The position numbers and the translations under genes were made by a program. A stretch of DNA of 64,000 nt from Demequina iriomotensis. GTDB lineage: Bacteria > Actinomycetota > Actinomycetes > Actinomycetales > Demequinaceae. The stretch lies in NCBI RefSeq assembly GCF_000971395.1, contig NZ_BBME01000010.1, positions 1 through 64,000 on the forward strand, written 5' to 3'. This document shows, in pieces, positions 1-9,224 of the stretch (the first letter of the stretch is position 1; the number at the start of each line of letters is the position of its first letter). The notes under the pieces were generated by a model. It was not told the DNA's origin. It saw only the letters and a program-made list of their open reading frames with translations, and did no database searches.

Positions 1-187
1 CGGCGTCCGTTCGCCGCGCCACCTCCGCAGCGATCCGGGCCTGCGGGACCGCAGCCAGCCGTGCATACGTGCAGGCCAGCTCCTGGACCCGTGCCAGCTC
101 GACCTCGGACAGCTGCGACAGGTCACGCTCCTCGAACGGTACGAGTGCACGCCGGGCCGCATCGGCCGAGGCGGTGGAGAAGCTCAT
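1..187 (-). CDS. N-terminus of a DUF222/HNH-endonuclease-like protein (cut by window edge)
   Basis: Only the first 62 codons are present; the gene runs off the left edge. The ATG at 187 opens an acidic, Leu/Ala-rich helical segment ending in AAEVARRTD, which resembles the start of DUF222 domains (the mycobacterial 13E12 repeat type) that usually precede a C-terminal HNH nuclease. The HNH part would lie outside the window, so the nuclease assignment is inference. The start is supported by a -10-like TTGACT six bases upstream, the leaderless spacing seen at other genes here, and by a damage-type promoter box at 194-216. Confidence 0.5.
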   Translation of the reverse strand, partial: MSFSTASADAARRALVPFEERDLSQLSEVELARVQELACTYARLAAVPQARIAAEVARRTDA

Positions 188-193
188 GAGACC

Positions 194-216
194 AGTCAAA
201 CACCACCCACCGACAG
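194..216 (-). promoter_or_regulatory. PafBC/RecA-NDp-type DNA-damage promoter before the DUF222-like gene
   Basis: On the minus strand: cTGTCGGTG (208-216), 8 bases, then TTGACT (194-199), then 6 bases to the ATG at 187. TGTCGGTG is an exact match to the core of the mycobacterial RecA-independent damage promoter (TTGTCRGTG-N8-TANNNT). The -10 has TT where TA is expected, so it is a slightly imperfect site. Confidence 0.55.
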
Positions 217-406
217 TCAGCCCCGACCATCCCCCCAGGTAGATGTGGAAAACTCAACCCAGCCCGGGCCTGTGGACCACACCCCGCTCACTGGCGGTTG
301 AGGAGGCGCAGAGGAGTCCGCGCGGCCCGCGACCGCCAACGCCCCACGCCGCGCACCGAGCCCCCGAAAACGACCACCAGCGCCCCATTCGGGGAAGCGA
401 GGCTGG

Positions 407-450
407 CCGGGCGAGGGCAGGCCGGGCGAGGGCAGGCCGGGCGAGGGCAG
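407..450. repeat. 15-bp tandem repeat, about three units
   Basis: The unit CCGGGCGAGGGCAGG occurs at 407-421 and 422-436, and again as a 14-base copy at 437-450, with a degenerate half unit just upstream. It sits in the roughly 300-bp gap between the DUF222-like gene and the gene ending at 484. Apart from this repeat and the promoter at 194-216, nothing is recognised in that gap. Confidence 0.85.
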
Positions 451-483
451 CAACCGCGTGACGTCGACGACCGCTCGGCACCG

Positions 484-1311
484 TCACCACCAGGGGTCGA
501 GCTCGTCGCTCCCGTGCATCTCGACCGCCTCGAGACCGGGGAGCGCGAGCACCTCGTCGATCAGCGCGCGCGGTCCCGCGATGAACGTCGAGTCGAGGTC
601 GACCTCTGTCGAGACGAGCCAGGCGCGATCGCGCGGCCAGATCAGCTGCGGCATCGGCTCGCGCCACGGCCCGCGCCACCCGAGCCCGAGGGCGAAGCCC
701 CAATCAGGATCGGCGAGCTCGTCGAGCGCGCACCCGAGGCGCAGGTAGGACCGCCCCGGCAGCTCGAGGCAGTCGCCGGCGCGGATGGCGCCGCTGACCT
801 CCGGGGAGAGCCCCCGGCGGCCCGCGAGGACCGCCCCCGTGCCATCGAGGACCAACGTCGCCACTGCATCGGCGCCACCGTCGAGACCCGCCCAGCCCAC
901 CCACACCCCCAGCACCGCATCGTCCGGCGTCGCCGTCGCGCGCGACAGCGCCGGGAGCAGGCGCGCAAGCCGCTCGGGGTCGAGCCATCCCAGGGGCGGG
1001 CGGTCGATCTCCCAGCCGTCGTCCCAGCGCGCGCCGCCGATGCCCACCACGTCCTCGGCCGTCCGCGCGAACGGCGAAAGCGAGCTGCCGAGCGCTCCCG
1101 CCGCCTCCGCCCATGTCCACTCGCGCTCCTCGACCACGCGCGGGATCATGCCCTCGCCGCGATCGGTCCAGTCGAGCCGCCGGCCCTGGAGCGGATGGAG
1201 CAGCCGCGCATACGCGTCGAAACCGGTCCCCGCGACGCCCTGCAAACCGGGTGCCGCGAACACGCGCCCGTGCAACCACTCGCCGGCGTCCGAGCCGCGC
1301 AGCACCCTCAT
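484..1311 (-). CDS. Conserved actinobacterial hypothetical protein
   Basis: Encodes 275 residues with no recognised catalytic motif. It is soluble and Trp/Leu/Gly-rich; the C-terminal part has a WPRDRAWLVSTEVDLDST block followed by GP(R)ALIDEVLALPGLEAVEM, a pattern I associate with hypothetical proteins of Micrococcales that may bind a small ligand. Function is unknown. The ATG at 1311 is preceded by TAGGGT plus six bases, so the transcript is probably leaderless. This promoter overlaps the stop codon of the macrodomain gene immediately upstream on the same strand (10 bp apart), so the two may also be co-transcribed. Confidence 0.75.
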   Translation of the reverse strand: MRVLRGSDAGEWLHGRVFAAPGLQGVAGTGFDAYARLLHPLQGRRLDWTDRGEGMIPRVVEEREWTWAEAAGALGSSLSPFARTAEDVVGIGGARWDDGWEIDRPPLGWLDPERLARLLPALSRATATPDDAVLGVWVGWAGLDGGADAVATLVLDGTGAVLAGRRGLSPEVSGAIRAGDCLELPGRSYLRLGCALDELADPDWGFALGLGWRGPWREPMPQLIWPRDRAWLVSTEVDLDSTFIAGPRALIDEVLALPGLEAVEMHGSDELDPWW

Positions 1312-1320
1312 GGACGCACC

Positions 1321-1830
1321 CTAGCGGGAGAGGATTCCCCGGTAGAGCGCCAGGTTCTCGTCGTCGACCACGCAGAACGTGACCTCCTCGACCGACGGTG
1401 CGGAGGCGAGCGCCCGCCCCACCGCCCTCACCGCGACCTCGGCCGCGAGCGCCTTCGGATAGCCGTAGATCCCCGTCGAGATGCAGGGGAACGCCACGCT
1501 CCGGCAGCCGTGCTCATGCGCGAGCGCGATCGCCGCCTGGTAGGCCGATGCGAGGGCCAGCTGCTCTCCCCTGTCGCCCCCGTGCCATACCGGGCCGACG
1601 GCGTGGATGACATGGCGCGCCGGCAGCGCGTAGGCACCCGTGATCTTCGCCGAGCCCGTCGCGCAGCCATGGAGCGTCTCGCACTCGTCCTGGAGCCCTG
1701 GCCCGGCGGCACGGTGGATGGCGCCGTCGACCCCGCCACCGCCCAGCAACGACTCGTTGGCCGCGTTGACGATCGCGTCGACGCTCATCGTCGTGATGTC
1801 GGCGCGACGGACCGACACCACGGCCGTCAC
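1321..1830 (-). CDS. Macrodomain protein (O-acetyl-ADP-ribose deacetylase-like)
   Basis: A 169-residue single macrodomain. Signature segments are [26 protein letters not shown] (ADP-ribose adenine and diphosphate contacts), [22 protein letters not shown], and [12 protein letters not shown] (phosphate/distal ribose loop). The Asn and Asp in VNAAN...GGGVDGAIH match the catalytic pair of the YmdB/MacroD group, which hydrolyses O-acetyl-ADP-ribose and removes mono-ADP-ribose from proteins. The open frame extends further upstream, but homology starts just after the GTG at 1830. It may act on NAD+-derived signals. Confidence 0.9.
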   Translation of the reverse strand: MTAVVSVRRADITTMSVDAIVNAANESLLGGGGVDGAIHRAAGPGLQDECETLHGCATGSAKITGAYALPARHVIHAVGPVWHGGDRGEQLALASAYQAAIALAHEHGCRSVAFPCISTGIYGYPKALAAEVAVRAVGRALASAPSVEEVTFCVVDDENLALYRGILSR

Positions 1831-2005
1831 CGCGGACCCCCGACCGCCCGCGCGTGCTCCCCCATGCCCATCGTGTCTCCCTTGCCCCCCGGCGTGCCCC
1901 CTGCACGCCCACCCTAGATCCGCGAGCCCGCGTGCGCCTGCGGAACAAGGGCGACCTGTGCGAGGTTGGTCCAGGAGGGACATCCGCACCAGGCAAGGAG
2001 CACCG

Positions 2006-3448
2006 ATGGCCGACCGGCCCGCAGCATCCACCCAGCACAGAGCCGACATCCTCGTCTTCTTCGGCGCCACCGGCGACCTCGCGCGCAAGCTCATCTTCCC
2101 GGCGCTGTACGGCATGGTCGCGCACGGCGAGCTCGATGCGCCGGTGGTCGGCGTCGCCTTCTCCCGCTGGACGCTCGAGGACCTCAAGGAGCGCGCCCGA
2201 GAGTCCGTCGCGGCGGCCATCCCGGAGCACGATCCGGCGGTCCTCGACGCGCTGCTCGGGCTCCTCCGCTACGTGGACGGCGACTATCGCGAGCCCGCCA
2301 CGTTCGAGGCGCTCAAGGAGGCGGTCGGCGACGCCCGGCGGCCGGTCCACTATCTGGCGATCCCGCCCGTGATGTTCGGCACCGTGATCCAGGGCCTGGC
2401 GCGGGCCGGGCTCCACACGGATGCGCGCGTGGTGGTCGAGAAGCCGTTCGGCCGCGATCTCGCGAGCGCTCAGGAGCTCGACGCGGAGATCCGGGGCGCC
2501 TTCCCCGAGGAGGCGGTGTTCCGCATCGACCACTTCCTGGGCAAGGACGAGATCATGAACCTCCTGTACTTCCGGTTCGCGAACTCGTTCCTCGAGCCCG
2601 TGTGGAACCGCGATCACATCGCGAGCGTCCAGATCACCATCGCGGAGGACTTCGGCGTCCAGGGCCGCGGCGCGTTCTACGACACGGCGGGCGCCCTACG
2701 CGATGTGCTCGAGAACCACATGCTGCAGATCGTCGCCCTGCTCGCGATGGAGCCGCCCGCCTATCAGGGGTACGGCGCGGTCCACGAGGCGAAGGCCAAC
2801 GTGTTCCGCGCGATCCGCCCGCTCACCAGGAACGACATCGTGCGCGGGCAGTTCGACGGCTACCGCGACGAGCCCGGCGTGGCGCGCGGCTCCGACGTCG
2901 AGACGTACGCGGCGGCGCGGCTGCACATCGACTCGTGGCGGTGGGCCGGCGTGCCCTGGTACCTGCGCACGGGCAAGCACCTGCCGGTGACCGCGCATGA
3001 GGTGGTGGTCGAGTTCAAGAAGCCGCCGCAGGCGCTGTTCGACGACGCGATGATGGCGCAGCACCCCAACCACCTCCGGTTCCGGCTGCAGCCCGACGGC
3101 GAGATCGCCCTCGGCGCCCGCGTGAAGACCCCCGGCGAGGAGTTCGTCGGCGAGCAGCGCGAGCTGGTGGTGAGCACCGGCGGCGCCGGCTCGCGCCACC
3201 CGTACGAGCGCCTGCTCGCCGATGCCATGGAGGGTGACCGCGCGCTGTTCACCGCCGAGGAGACCGTCGAGGCGGCCTGGCGCGCGGTCGATGCGGTGCT
3301 GACGGACCACGCCCCCGCCATCCGTTACGCGCCTGGCACATGGGGCCCGACGGAGGCGGACACCCTCATCGGGGCCGACGGCCCCTGGCACGACCCGGTC
3401 CTCCAGGACGATGCACGGCGCGGCTCCGCGCACAGGACGGGGAAGTGA
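2006..3448 (+). CDS. zwf: Glucose-6-phosphate 1-dehydrogenase
   Basis: A 480-residue full-length G6PD, the first enzyme of the oxidative pentose phosphate pathway (glucose-6-phosphate to 6-phosphogluconolactone with NADP+ reduction). The Rossmann motif GATGDLA is at residues 20-26 and the substrate/catalytic motif RIDHFLGK at about 173-180, followed by the conserved NLLYFRFAN and [16 protein letters not shown] blocks. The ATG at 2006 has an AAGGAG Shine-Dalgarno at 1995-2000. One base separates its stop from the gnd start, so the two are an operon supplying NADPH and pentoses. Confidence 0.96.
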   Translation: MADRPAASTQHRADILVFFGATGDLARKLIFPALYGMVAHGELDAPVVGVAFSRWTLEDLKERARESVAAAIPEHDPAVLDALLGLLRYVDGDYREPATFEALKEAVGDARRPVHYLAIPPVMFGTVIQGLARAGLHTDARVVVEKPFGRDLASAQELDAEIRGAFPEEAVFRIDHFLGKDEIMNLLYFRFANSFLEPVWNRDHIASVQITIAEDFGVQGRGAFYDTAGALRDVLENHMLQIVALLAMEPPAYQGYGAVHEAKANVFRAIRPLTRNDIVRGQFDGYRDEPGVARGSDVETYAAARLHIDSWRWAGVPWYLRTGKHLPVTAHEVVVEFKKPPQALFDDAMMAQHPNHLRFRLQPDGEIALGARVKTPGEEFVGEQRELVVSTGGAGSRHPYERLLADAMEGDRALFTAEETVEAAWRAVDAVLTDHAPAIRYAPGTWGPTEADTLIGADGPWHDPVLQDDARRGSAHRTGK

Positions 3449-3449
3449 C

Positions 3450-4487
3450 ATGCAGCTGGGCATGATCGGCCTCGGCAGGATGGGAGCCGGCCTGACCCGG
3501 CGGCTCCTGCGGGACGGCCACACGGTCGCGGTCCACGACGTCAGCGCGGAGGCGATCGAAGCGCTCGCCGCCGACGGCGCCGTGGCCGTCCACGAGCTCG
3601 CCGGCTTCGTCGAGGCGCTCGAGGCGCCGCGCGCCGTCTGGGTGATGGTGCCGGCGGGCGAGGTGACGCAGCGCGTCGTCGAGGCGCTCTCGCACGTCCT
3701 CGAGCCAGGCGACACCGTCATCGACGGCGGCAACAGCTACTACCGCGACGACATCGCGCACGCGGCGCTCCTCGCCGCACGCGGCATCGGGCTGGTCGAC
3801 GTGGGCACCTCGGGAGGCGTGCACGGGCTCGCGCGGGGCTTCTGCCTCATGATCGGCGGCGAGGAGGAGACCGTGACCCGCCTGTCGCCCTTGTGGCGGT
3901 CCATCGCGCCCGGCGTCGACGCCGCGGAGCGCACCCCCGGCATCGCGACCGAGGGCGTGCCGGGACTCCTCGAGCCGGGTGAGGAGGGGTGGCTCCGCTG
4001 CGGGCCTACCGGCGCCGGTCACTTCGTGAAGATGGTCCACAACGGCATCGAGTACGGCCTCATGGCGGCCTACGCCGAGGGGCTCAACGTGCTCAAGAAC
4101 GCGAACATCGGCGCGCAGGCACGCGAGGCCGATGCGGAGACCGCTCCCCTCGCCCAGCCCGAGTACTACCGCTACGACATCGACACCGCCGCGGTCGCCG
4201 AGGTATGGCGACGCGGCTCGGTGATCGGCTCGTGGCTGCTCGACCTCACGGCGGAGGCGCTGCGCGCCGACCCCGACCTGGCCTCGTTCTCCGGCCACGT
4301 GTCCGACTCGGGCGAGGGCCGGTGGACCTCGATCGCGGCCATCGACGAGGGCGTGCCGACCCCCGTCCTCACCACCGCGCTGTACTCGCGGTTCGCCTCG
4401 CGCGATCTCGACGACTACGCCCAGCGCACCCTCTCGGCCATGCGGAAGGGATTCGGCGGTCACGAGGAGAAGCCCACGGGCGAGTGA
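3450..4487 (+). CDS. gnd: 6-phosphogluconate dehydrogenase, decarboxylating (short GndA type)
   Basis: A 345-residue 6PGDH that converts 6-phosphogluconate to ribulose-5-phosphate. It has the N-terminal dinucleotide motif GLGRMG (residues 7-12), DGGNSYYRDD, the substrate loop DVGTSGGVHG and the catalytic-lysine block GPTGAGHFVKMVHNGIEYG (around 184-202). It is about 125 residues shorter than the 470-residue E. coli-type enzyme and belongs to the short class, often NAD+-dependent. Cofactor use cannot be read with certainty here. It follows zwf directly, with a GGGGAAG ribosome-binding site inside the zwf tail. Confidence 0.95.
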   Translation: MQLGMIGLGRMGAGLTRRLLRDGHTVAVHDVSAEAIEALAADGAVAVHELAGFVEALEAPRAVWVMVPAGEVTQRVVEALSHVLEPGDTVIDGGNSYYRDDIAHAALLAARGIGLVDVGTSGGVHGLARGFCLMIGGEEETVTRLSPLWRSIAPGVDAAERTPGIATEGVPGLLEPGEEGWLRCGPTGAGHFVKMVHNGIEYGLMAAYAEGLNVLKNANIGAQAREADAETAPLAQPEYYRYDIDTAAVAEVWRRGSVIGSWLLDLTAEALRADPDLASFSGHVSDSGEGRWTSIAAIDEGVPTPVLTTALYSRFASRDLDDYAQRTLSAMRKGFGGHEEKPTGE

Positions 4488-4517
4488 CCGTGCCCTTCTT
4501 GCAGGACGCCACCGACG

Positions 4518-5603
4518 TCAGAAGAGCACGATCGCGTCGGCGGCGCCCTCGATCGGGGCGGCTTCGCGGCCCGCGGAGGTGCGCCGCCACTCCCCTTGAT
4601 CGTCGCGGGCGTTCGCGCGTGACGCGACCGTGCCCGTGTTCGGGTCCTCGGGCGTGCGCGCGAGACCATGCGCGGCGATCAGCGGTTTCACGCGGGCGGC
4701 CAGCCACCGCCGGTACTCCTTCGGCGCGTAGGCGCCGTCGCCGTAGAGCTCCCGGTAGCGGTCGACCAGGTCGGGACGATGCACGTGGAGCCATCGCGCG
4801 TACCACTCCTTGACGCCGGGGCGCAGGTGCAGCGCGGTGTACGTCACCGATGCCGCCCCCGCGGCCTTGATGCGCCCGAGCGCGGAATTCAGGTGCTCCT
4901 CGGAGTCGGTGAGGAACGGCAGGATCGGCATCATGAAGACGGCCACGTCGAAGCCGGCCTCGGCGGCGGCGGACACGGTCGCGAGCCGTGCCTGCGTGGT
5001 GGGCGTGCCGGGCTCCATCGCCTGCTGAAGATCGTCGTCCGCGATCGCGATCGACAACGCGAGGTCCACCGGCGCGGACGCACGGGCGGCGGCGAGCACC
5101 GGGAGGTCCCGGCGCAGCAGCGAGCCCTTGGTGAGGACGGACATGGGGGTGCCCGAGTCCGCGAGCGCTCGGATGATCCCCGGCATCAACCGGTAGCGAC
5201 CCTCGGCCCGCTGGTACGGGTCGGTGTTGGTGCCGAGCGCCACGTGCTCCCGCTGCCAGGACGCCGTGGCCAGGTCCTTCCGCAGCGCCTCGGCGACGTT
5301 GATCTTGACGATGATCTGGCGATCGAAGTCCACCCCCGCGTCGAGCTCGAGGTACCGGTGCGACGGCCTCGCGAAGCAGTACACGCACGCATGCGTACAG
5401 CCCCGGTACGGGTTGACGGTCCACGTGAACGGCACCGCGCTGCCGGGACCGACCCGGTTGAGCGCGCTCTTCGCGAGCACCTCGTGGAACGTCACGCCCG
5501 CGAACTCGGGCGTGGTGACCGTCCGCACCAGGTTCGACATCCTCGCGAGCGCCGGCAGCGCATCGTCCGTCTCCGCGCGCAGCGCCTGGCCGTCCCATCT
5601 CAC
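4518..5603 (-). CDS. Rv2578c-family radical SAM protein
   Basis: A 361-residue radical SAM enzyme. The [4Fe-4S] motif C69-x3-C73-x2-C76 lies in YRGCTHACVYCFAR, preceded by SALNRV...FTWTVNPY, typical of the actinobacterial Rv2578c (spore-photoproduct-lyase-like) family. Substrate is unknown. I chose the GTG at 5603 because the upstream extension has no family similarity and the start lies 8 bases below a perfect LexA-type palindrome (5611-5628). Rv2578c in Mycobacterium is known to be damage-inducible, so a repair or damage-response role is a reasonable inference. Confidence 0.9.
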   Translation of the reverse strand: MRWDGQALRAETDDALPALARMSNLVRTVTTPEFAGVTFHEVLAKSALNRVGPGSAVPFTWTVNPYRGCTHACVYCFARPSHRYLELDAGVDFDRQIIVKINVAEALRKDLATASWQREHVALGTNTDPYQRAEGRYRLMPGIIRALADSGTPMSVLTKGSLLRRDLPVLAAARASAPVDLALSIAIADDDLQQAMEPGTPTTQARLATVSAAAEAGFDVAVFMMPILPFLTDSEEHLNSALGRIKAAGAASVTYTALHLRPGVKEWYARWLHVHRPDLVDRYRELYGDGAYAPKEYRRWLAARVKPLIAAHGLARTPEDPNTGTVASRANARDDQGEWRRTSAGREAAPIEGAADAIVLF

Positions 5604-5610
5604 CCCGCCA

Positions 5611-5628
5611 TTCGAACATGTGTTCGAA
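5611..5628 (-). promoter_or_regulatory. LexA (SOS) box upstream of the radical SAM gene
   Basis: TTCGAACATGTGTTCGAA has 7-base perfect inverted arms around a 4-base centre and matches the Gram-positive LexA consensus CGAACRNNNGTTYG exactly. It lies immediately upstream of the GTG at 5603, where bound LexA would block transcription. The divergent membrane-protein gene begins about 90 bp away and could also be affected. Confidence 0.88.
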
Positions 5629-5716
5629 CGGCGGTCAAGCGCCCACGCCGGACCGCGTCCCGTAGGCTCGACACCAGGGGCGACGCCCCGCGCAGCACGC
5701 GCCCCGAGGAGGAGCC

Positions 5717-7102
5717 ATGGCAGGGATGACGAAGGCGCAGCTCGAGGCGCGCCTGGCCGAGCTCGAGGCGGAGAACGATCGGCTCCAGGAGGCCCTTGAG
5801 GCCAACGTGCGGCTCCGCGAGACGCACGCCGCCGACGGCGCACCCGCACCGGCACCCGTCGCCCCGCGCGCCTCGCGCGGACGCGCCTTCCTCGCGGTGG
5901 TGCTCATCGTGCTCGGCACGCTGGTCGCGCCGCTCGCGACGGTCAGCGCGTACGCCGCGCGGATGGTGGGCGACACCGGCGTCTTCGTCGCCACGCTCGC
6001 GCCGCTCGCCGACGACCCCGAGGTTCAGGCCTTCGTGGTGGACGAGGCGACCGCGGCGATCGACCAGGCGCTCGACACCGACGCCCTGGTCGCGGACCTG
6101 CTCGCGAGCGTCATCGACGAGGGCGCCACCCCCCGGCTCGCCGACGCCGCCGACACGCTCGGGCCGCTGCTCGCGGACCAGGCTCGCGTCGCGATCCGCA
6201 GCGCGCTCACCCAGGTGGTCGCGACCGAGGCCTTCTCCACCGTCTGGGAGCAGGCGCTCGGGCTCGCCCACGGCCAGGTGGTCGGCGTTCTTGAGGCCGA
6301 TGCGCAGGGCGCCGTGACCATCGACGACACCGGCGTGGTCGCGCTGCAGCTCGAGCCGATCATCGCCGAGCTCAGGCCCGCCCTGGTCGACGCGGGCTTC
6401 ACGCTCGCCGACTCGATCCCCGACGTCGACGTCAGCATCACCCTCGCCGAGGTCCCGCAGGTCGCGCAGGCGCGGCTCGGCTACTCGATCCTCTCGACCG
6501 TCGGCGCGGTGCTGCCGTGGATCGCGCTCGCGCTCATCGCGGCGGGCATCCTGCTCCACCCGCGCCGCCCGCGCGCGAGCATCGTCGCGGGGACGCTGCT
6601 GCTGGTGGTCGGCGCGATCCTCGCGCTCGTCGTGGGCACCGCCGGCGGCATCGTCGCCACCGCGCTCGCCACGGAGGTCCCGACCGCGACCACCGCCGCG
6701 ATCTACGGCGCCCTCACCGCCGAGCCGGGAGCGGTGCTGATCGCCTACATCGTGGCGGGAGCCGTCGCGATCCTCGTGGGCCTCGCGCTCGGAGGCTCGT
6801 CGGCCGCGGTCGCAGCCCGGGGTCGCGGCGGCTCCTACGCGTCGCGCGGCGCCGCGGCGCTCGACGCGCGCGGCTGGCGACCCGCGGCGATCTCGGGCGC
6901 GTTGCAGCGACGCGGCTGGCTGCTGTGGCCGTGGCTCGCGCTCGTGTTCCTGCTGCTGTTCGCGCTCCTGCGGCCCTTCACCCCGCTCGGCGTCGCGGTC
7001 GGCGCGCTCATCCTGGCGCTCGCAGGCGCGCTCTACGCCGTGCTGCGCACGGACGCGCCCGCGCCGGCGCCCGAACCCACGCCGGAGCCCCCCGCGATCT
7101 GA
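5717..7102 (+). CDS. Actinobacterial multi-pass membrane protein, unknown function
   Basis: A 461-residue protein. An N-terminal coiled coil (about residues 4-32, KAQLEARLAELEAENDRLQEAL) and a Pro/Ala linker precede a first transmembrane helix (about 55-78). A large extracytoplasmic Ala/Asp-rich helical domain follows, then a cluster of four or five transmembrane helices in the C-terminal half and an AP-rich tail. Such proteins are common in Micrococcales without an assigned role. Start: ATG with AGGAGGAG upstream. It is transcribed divergently from the LexA-controlled radical SAM gene. Confidence 0.85.
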   Translation: MAGMTKAQLEARLAELEAENDRLQEALEANVRLRETHAADGAPAPAPVAPRASRGRAFLAVVLIVLGTLVAPLATVSAYAARMVGDTGVFVATLAPLADDPEVQAFVVDEATAAIDQALDTDALVADLLASVIDEGATPRLADAADTLGPLLADQARVAIRSALTQVVATEAFSTVWEQALGLAHGQVVGVLEADAQGAVTIDDTGVVALQLEPIIAELRPALVDAGFTLADSIPDVDVSITLAEVPQVAQARLGYSILSTVGAVLPWIALALIAAGILLHPRRPRASIVAGTLLLVVGAILALVVGTAGGIVATALATEVPTATTAAIYGALTAEPGAVLIAYIVAGAVAILVGLALGGSSAAVAARGRGGSYASRGAAALDARGWRPAAISGALQRRGWLLWPWLALVFLLLFALLRPFTPLGVAVGALILALAGALYAVLRTDAPAPAPEPTPEPPAI

Positions 7103-7279
7103 CGGCGCGCCCGGAGACCCGAGCACCGCATCGTCCCAGGTCCCGCCCTCCCAGCGCGTGACCATGCCGTGACCCGTGACCTACGTCCCTTTTACCTTTC
7201 CTTTTGGATCGGCAGACTCGCCGGAACGGGCGGACGATGGAGGCTGCCGCCTGCGTCCGCAAGCCGAAGGAGCCGAGCG

Positions 7280-9184
7280 ATGCACACCCTCACCCAGCTT
7301 GACCGCCTTTCCCTCGCGCCCGAGGTGCGCGCCGCCCTCGAGGCCGCACCCTCGGTGACCATCCCCGCCACGCGCGAGGAGCTGTACGCCCTCGCGCTCG
7401 GCCCCGCCGGCGGCCCGACGTTCTGGGTCGACTACGACGTCGACGGCGAGGTCGTCACGGAGGCCACCGTCACGCGCTGCCGCAACGGCATCGCGGTCAA
7501 CTACCCCGAGGACTACATGCGCCGCCGGGACCCGCAGTGCATGGTCATCGCCGATGACCGCCCGACGGACAAGACGCGCTTCGCGGACCGGTTCGGCCAC
7601 GGCTTCGACGGCACGCGCGCCGACACCTTCGCGTGGCTCGCTCACCAGGACCTCGTGGTGGTGCCGTTCAAGGCCGGCGGCCTCACCCACGGCTCGCCGT
7701 CGATCGCGATCATGCCCGTCAACGCGGCGTTCTTCGCGACCGCGCTGGTGGACCTGCAGGGCTGGACGACGTTCGAGGAGCTCGGGGAGTTCTCGCCGCG
7801 CTCGATCCTGTACGTCGCTCCCCCGTTCCGCCACACCCACTTCGACGGCAAGCAGGTGGTGGTCCACGACCGCTCGGAGACCCTCCATGAGATCTTCGCG
7901 TACAACCTCTACCCCGGGCCGAGCGCCAAGAAGGGCGTGTTCTCGGTCCTGCTCGACATCGGCGAGCAGGAGGGCTGGATCACCGCGCACGCCTCCGCGG
8001 TGCGCGTCACCACCCCGTACGACAACGAGACCGTGATCATGCACGAGGGCGCCTCGGGCGGCGGCAAGTCCGAGATGTGCCAGGACCTGCGCCGCGAGGA
8101 CGACGGCCGCATCCTGCTGGGCGAGAACGTGGTCACCGGCGAGGAGTACCTCATCACGCTGTCCGAGTCGTGCGACCTCGCCCCCGTCACCGACGACATG
8201 ACGTTGTGCCACCCGGCCGTCCAGGACGGCTCGGGGAAGATGGTGGTCGCCGATGCCGAGGACGGCTGGTTCGTCCGCGTCGACAACCTCAAGGCCTACG
8301 GCGCCGACGTCCACTTCGAGCGCGCGGTCATCCACCCCGACGCCCCGCTCGTCTTCTTCAGCCTCGACGGGGTGCCGGACGCGACGGTGCTGCCCTGGGA
8401 GCACACGCTCGACTCGACCGGCAAGCCGTGCCCCAACCCCCGCGTGGTGATCCCGCGCTCGATGATCCACGGCATCGTCCACCAGCCCGAGCCGGTCGAC
8501 GTCCGCACCTTCGGGGCCCGCATGCCCGCGTGCACGGCCGACAACCCCACCTACGGGATCATGGGGCTCACCCACTTCGTGCCGCCGGCCATCGCGTGGC
8601 TGTGGCGGCTCATCGCGCCGCGCGGCGACAAGAACCCGTCGATCGGCGAGGCGGCCGATGCGGTGAAGAAGCTCGAGCACGGCGGCATGGTGTCCGAGGG
8701 CGTCGGCTCCTACTGGCCGTTCTCCACGGGCACCCAGGTGGAGGCGGCGAACCTGCTGCTGAAGCAGATCCTCGAGTTCCACCGCACGCGCTACGTGCTG
8801 ACACCCAACCAGCACATCGGCGCCTACAAGGTGGGCTTCTCGGCCGAGTGGCTCACGCGCGAGTGGCTCGCCCGCAAGGGCGGCGGCCGCATGCGGGCGG
8901 ACCAGCTCGAGCCCGCCCGCTGCGCGCTGTTCGGGTACGCGCCCAAGGAGATCACGCTCGACGGCCAGCCGATCCGCCGCACCCTCCTGCGTCCGGAGAC
9001 GCAGTCGCAGGTGGGGCTCGCGGCGTACGACGCGGGCTGCGCGATCCTCACCGGGTTCTTCAGGTCCGAGCTGCAGAAGTTCCTCACGGACGACCTGGAC
9101 CCGCTGGGCCGGCAGATCATCGAGACGTGCCTGCGCGACGGCACCGTCGAGGACTACGAGGCGCTCACCCCGATGTACCTCTGA
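7280..9184 (+). CDS. DUF4914 family P-loop protein (PEP carboxykinase-like)
   Basis: A 634-residue protein of the DUF4914 family. Conserved blocks are VTRCRNGIAVNYPEDYMRRRDP, RHTHFDGKQVVVHDR, the P-loop MHEGASGGGKSEM (residues 254-266) and SEGVGSYWPFSTG. The P-loop and the fold suggest relationship to PEP carboxykinase/HprK-type kinases, but diagnostic PEPCK metal and PEP sites are not evident, so the reaction is unknown. ATG chosen at 7280 with GAAGGAG upstream. The 177-bp gap before it holds a CCTTTTACCTTTCC pyrimidine stretch unusual for this GC-rich DNA. It appears to be transcribed alone. Confidence 0.85.
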   Translation: MHTLTQLDRLSLAPEVRAALEAAPSVTIPATREELYALALGPAGGPTFWVDYDVDGEVVTEATVTRCRNGIAVNYPEDYMRRRDPQCMVIADDRPTDKTRFADRFGHGFDGTRADTFAWLAHQDLVVVPFKAGGLTHGSPSIAIMPVNAAFFATALVDLQGWTTFEELGEFSPRSILYVAPPFRHTHFDGKQVVVHDRSETLHEIFAYNLYPGPSAKKGVFSVLLDIGEQEGWITAHASAVRVTTPYDNETVIMHEGASGGGKSEMCQDLRREDDGRILLGENVVTGEEYLITLSESCDLAPVTDDMTLCHPAVQDGSGKMVVADAEDGWFVRVDNLKAYGADVHFERAVIHPDAPLVFFSLDGVPDATVLPWEHTLDSTGKPCPNPRVVIPRSMIHGIVHQPEPVDVRTFGARMPACTADNPTYGIMGLTHFVPPAIAWLWRLIAPRGDKNPSIGEAADAVKKLEHGGMVSEGVGSYWPFSTGTQVEAANLLLKQILEFHRTRYVLTPNQHIGAYKVGFSAEWLTREWLARKGGGRMRADQLEPARCALFGYAPKEITLDGQPIRRTLLRPETQSQVGLAAYDAGCAILTGFFRSELQKFLTDDLDPLGRQIIETCLRDGTVEDYEALTPMYL

Positions 9185-9224
9185 ACGGTTGACGGTCATG
9201 CCGCCGCGGACGGATCGTGGCGGC

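Noticed and set aside
1831..2220. N-terminal extension of the macrodomain protein
   Set aside because: The open frame continues 130 codons upstream, but the extra translation has no macrodomain features and overlaps the zwf promoter and start.
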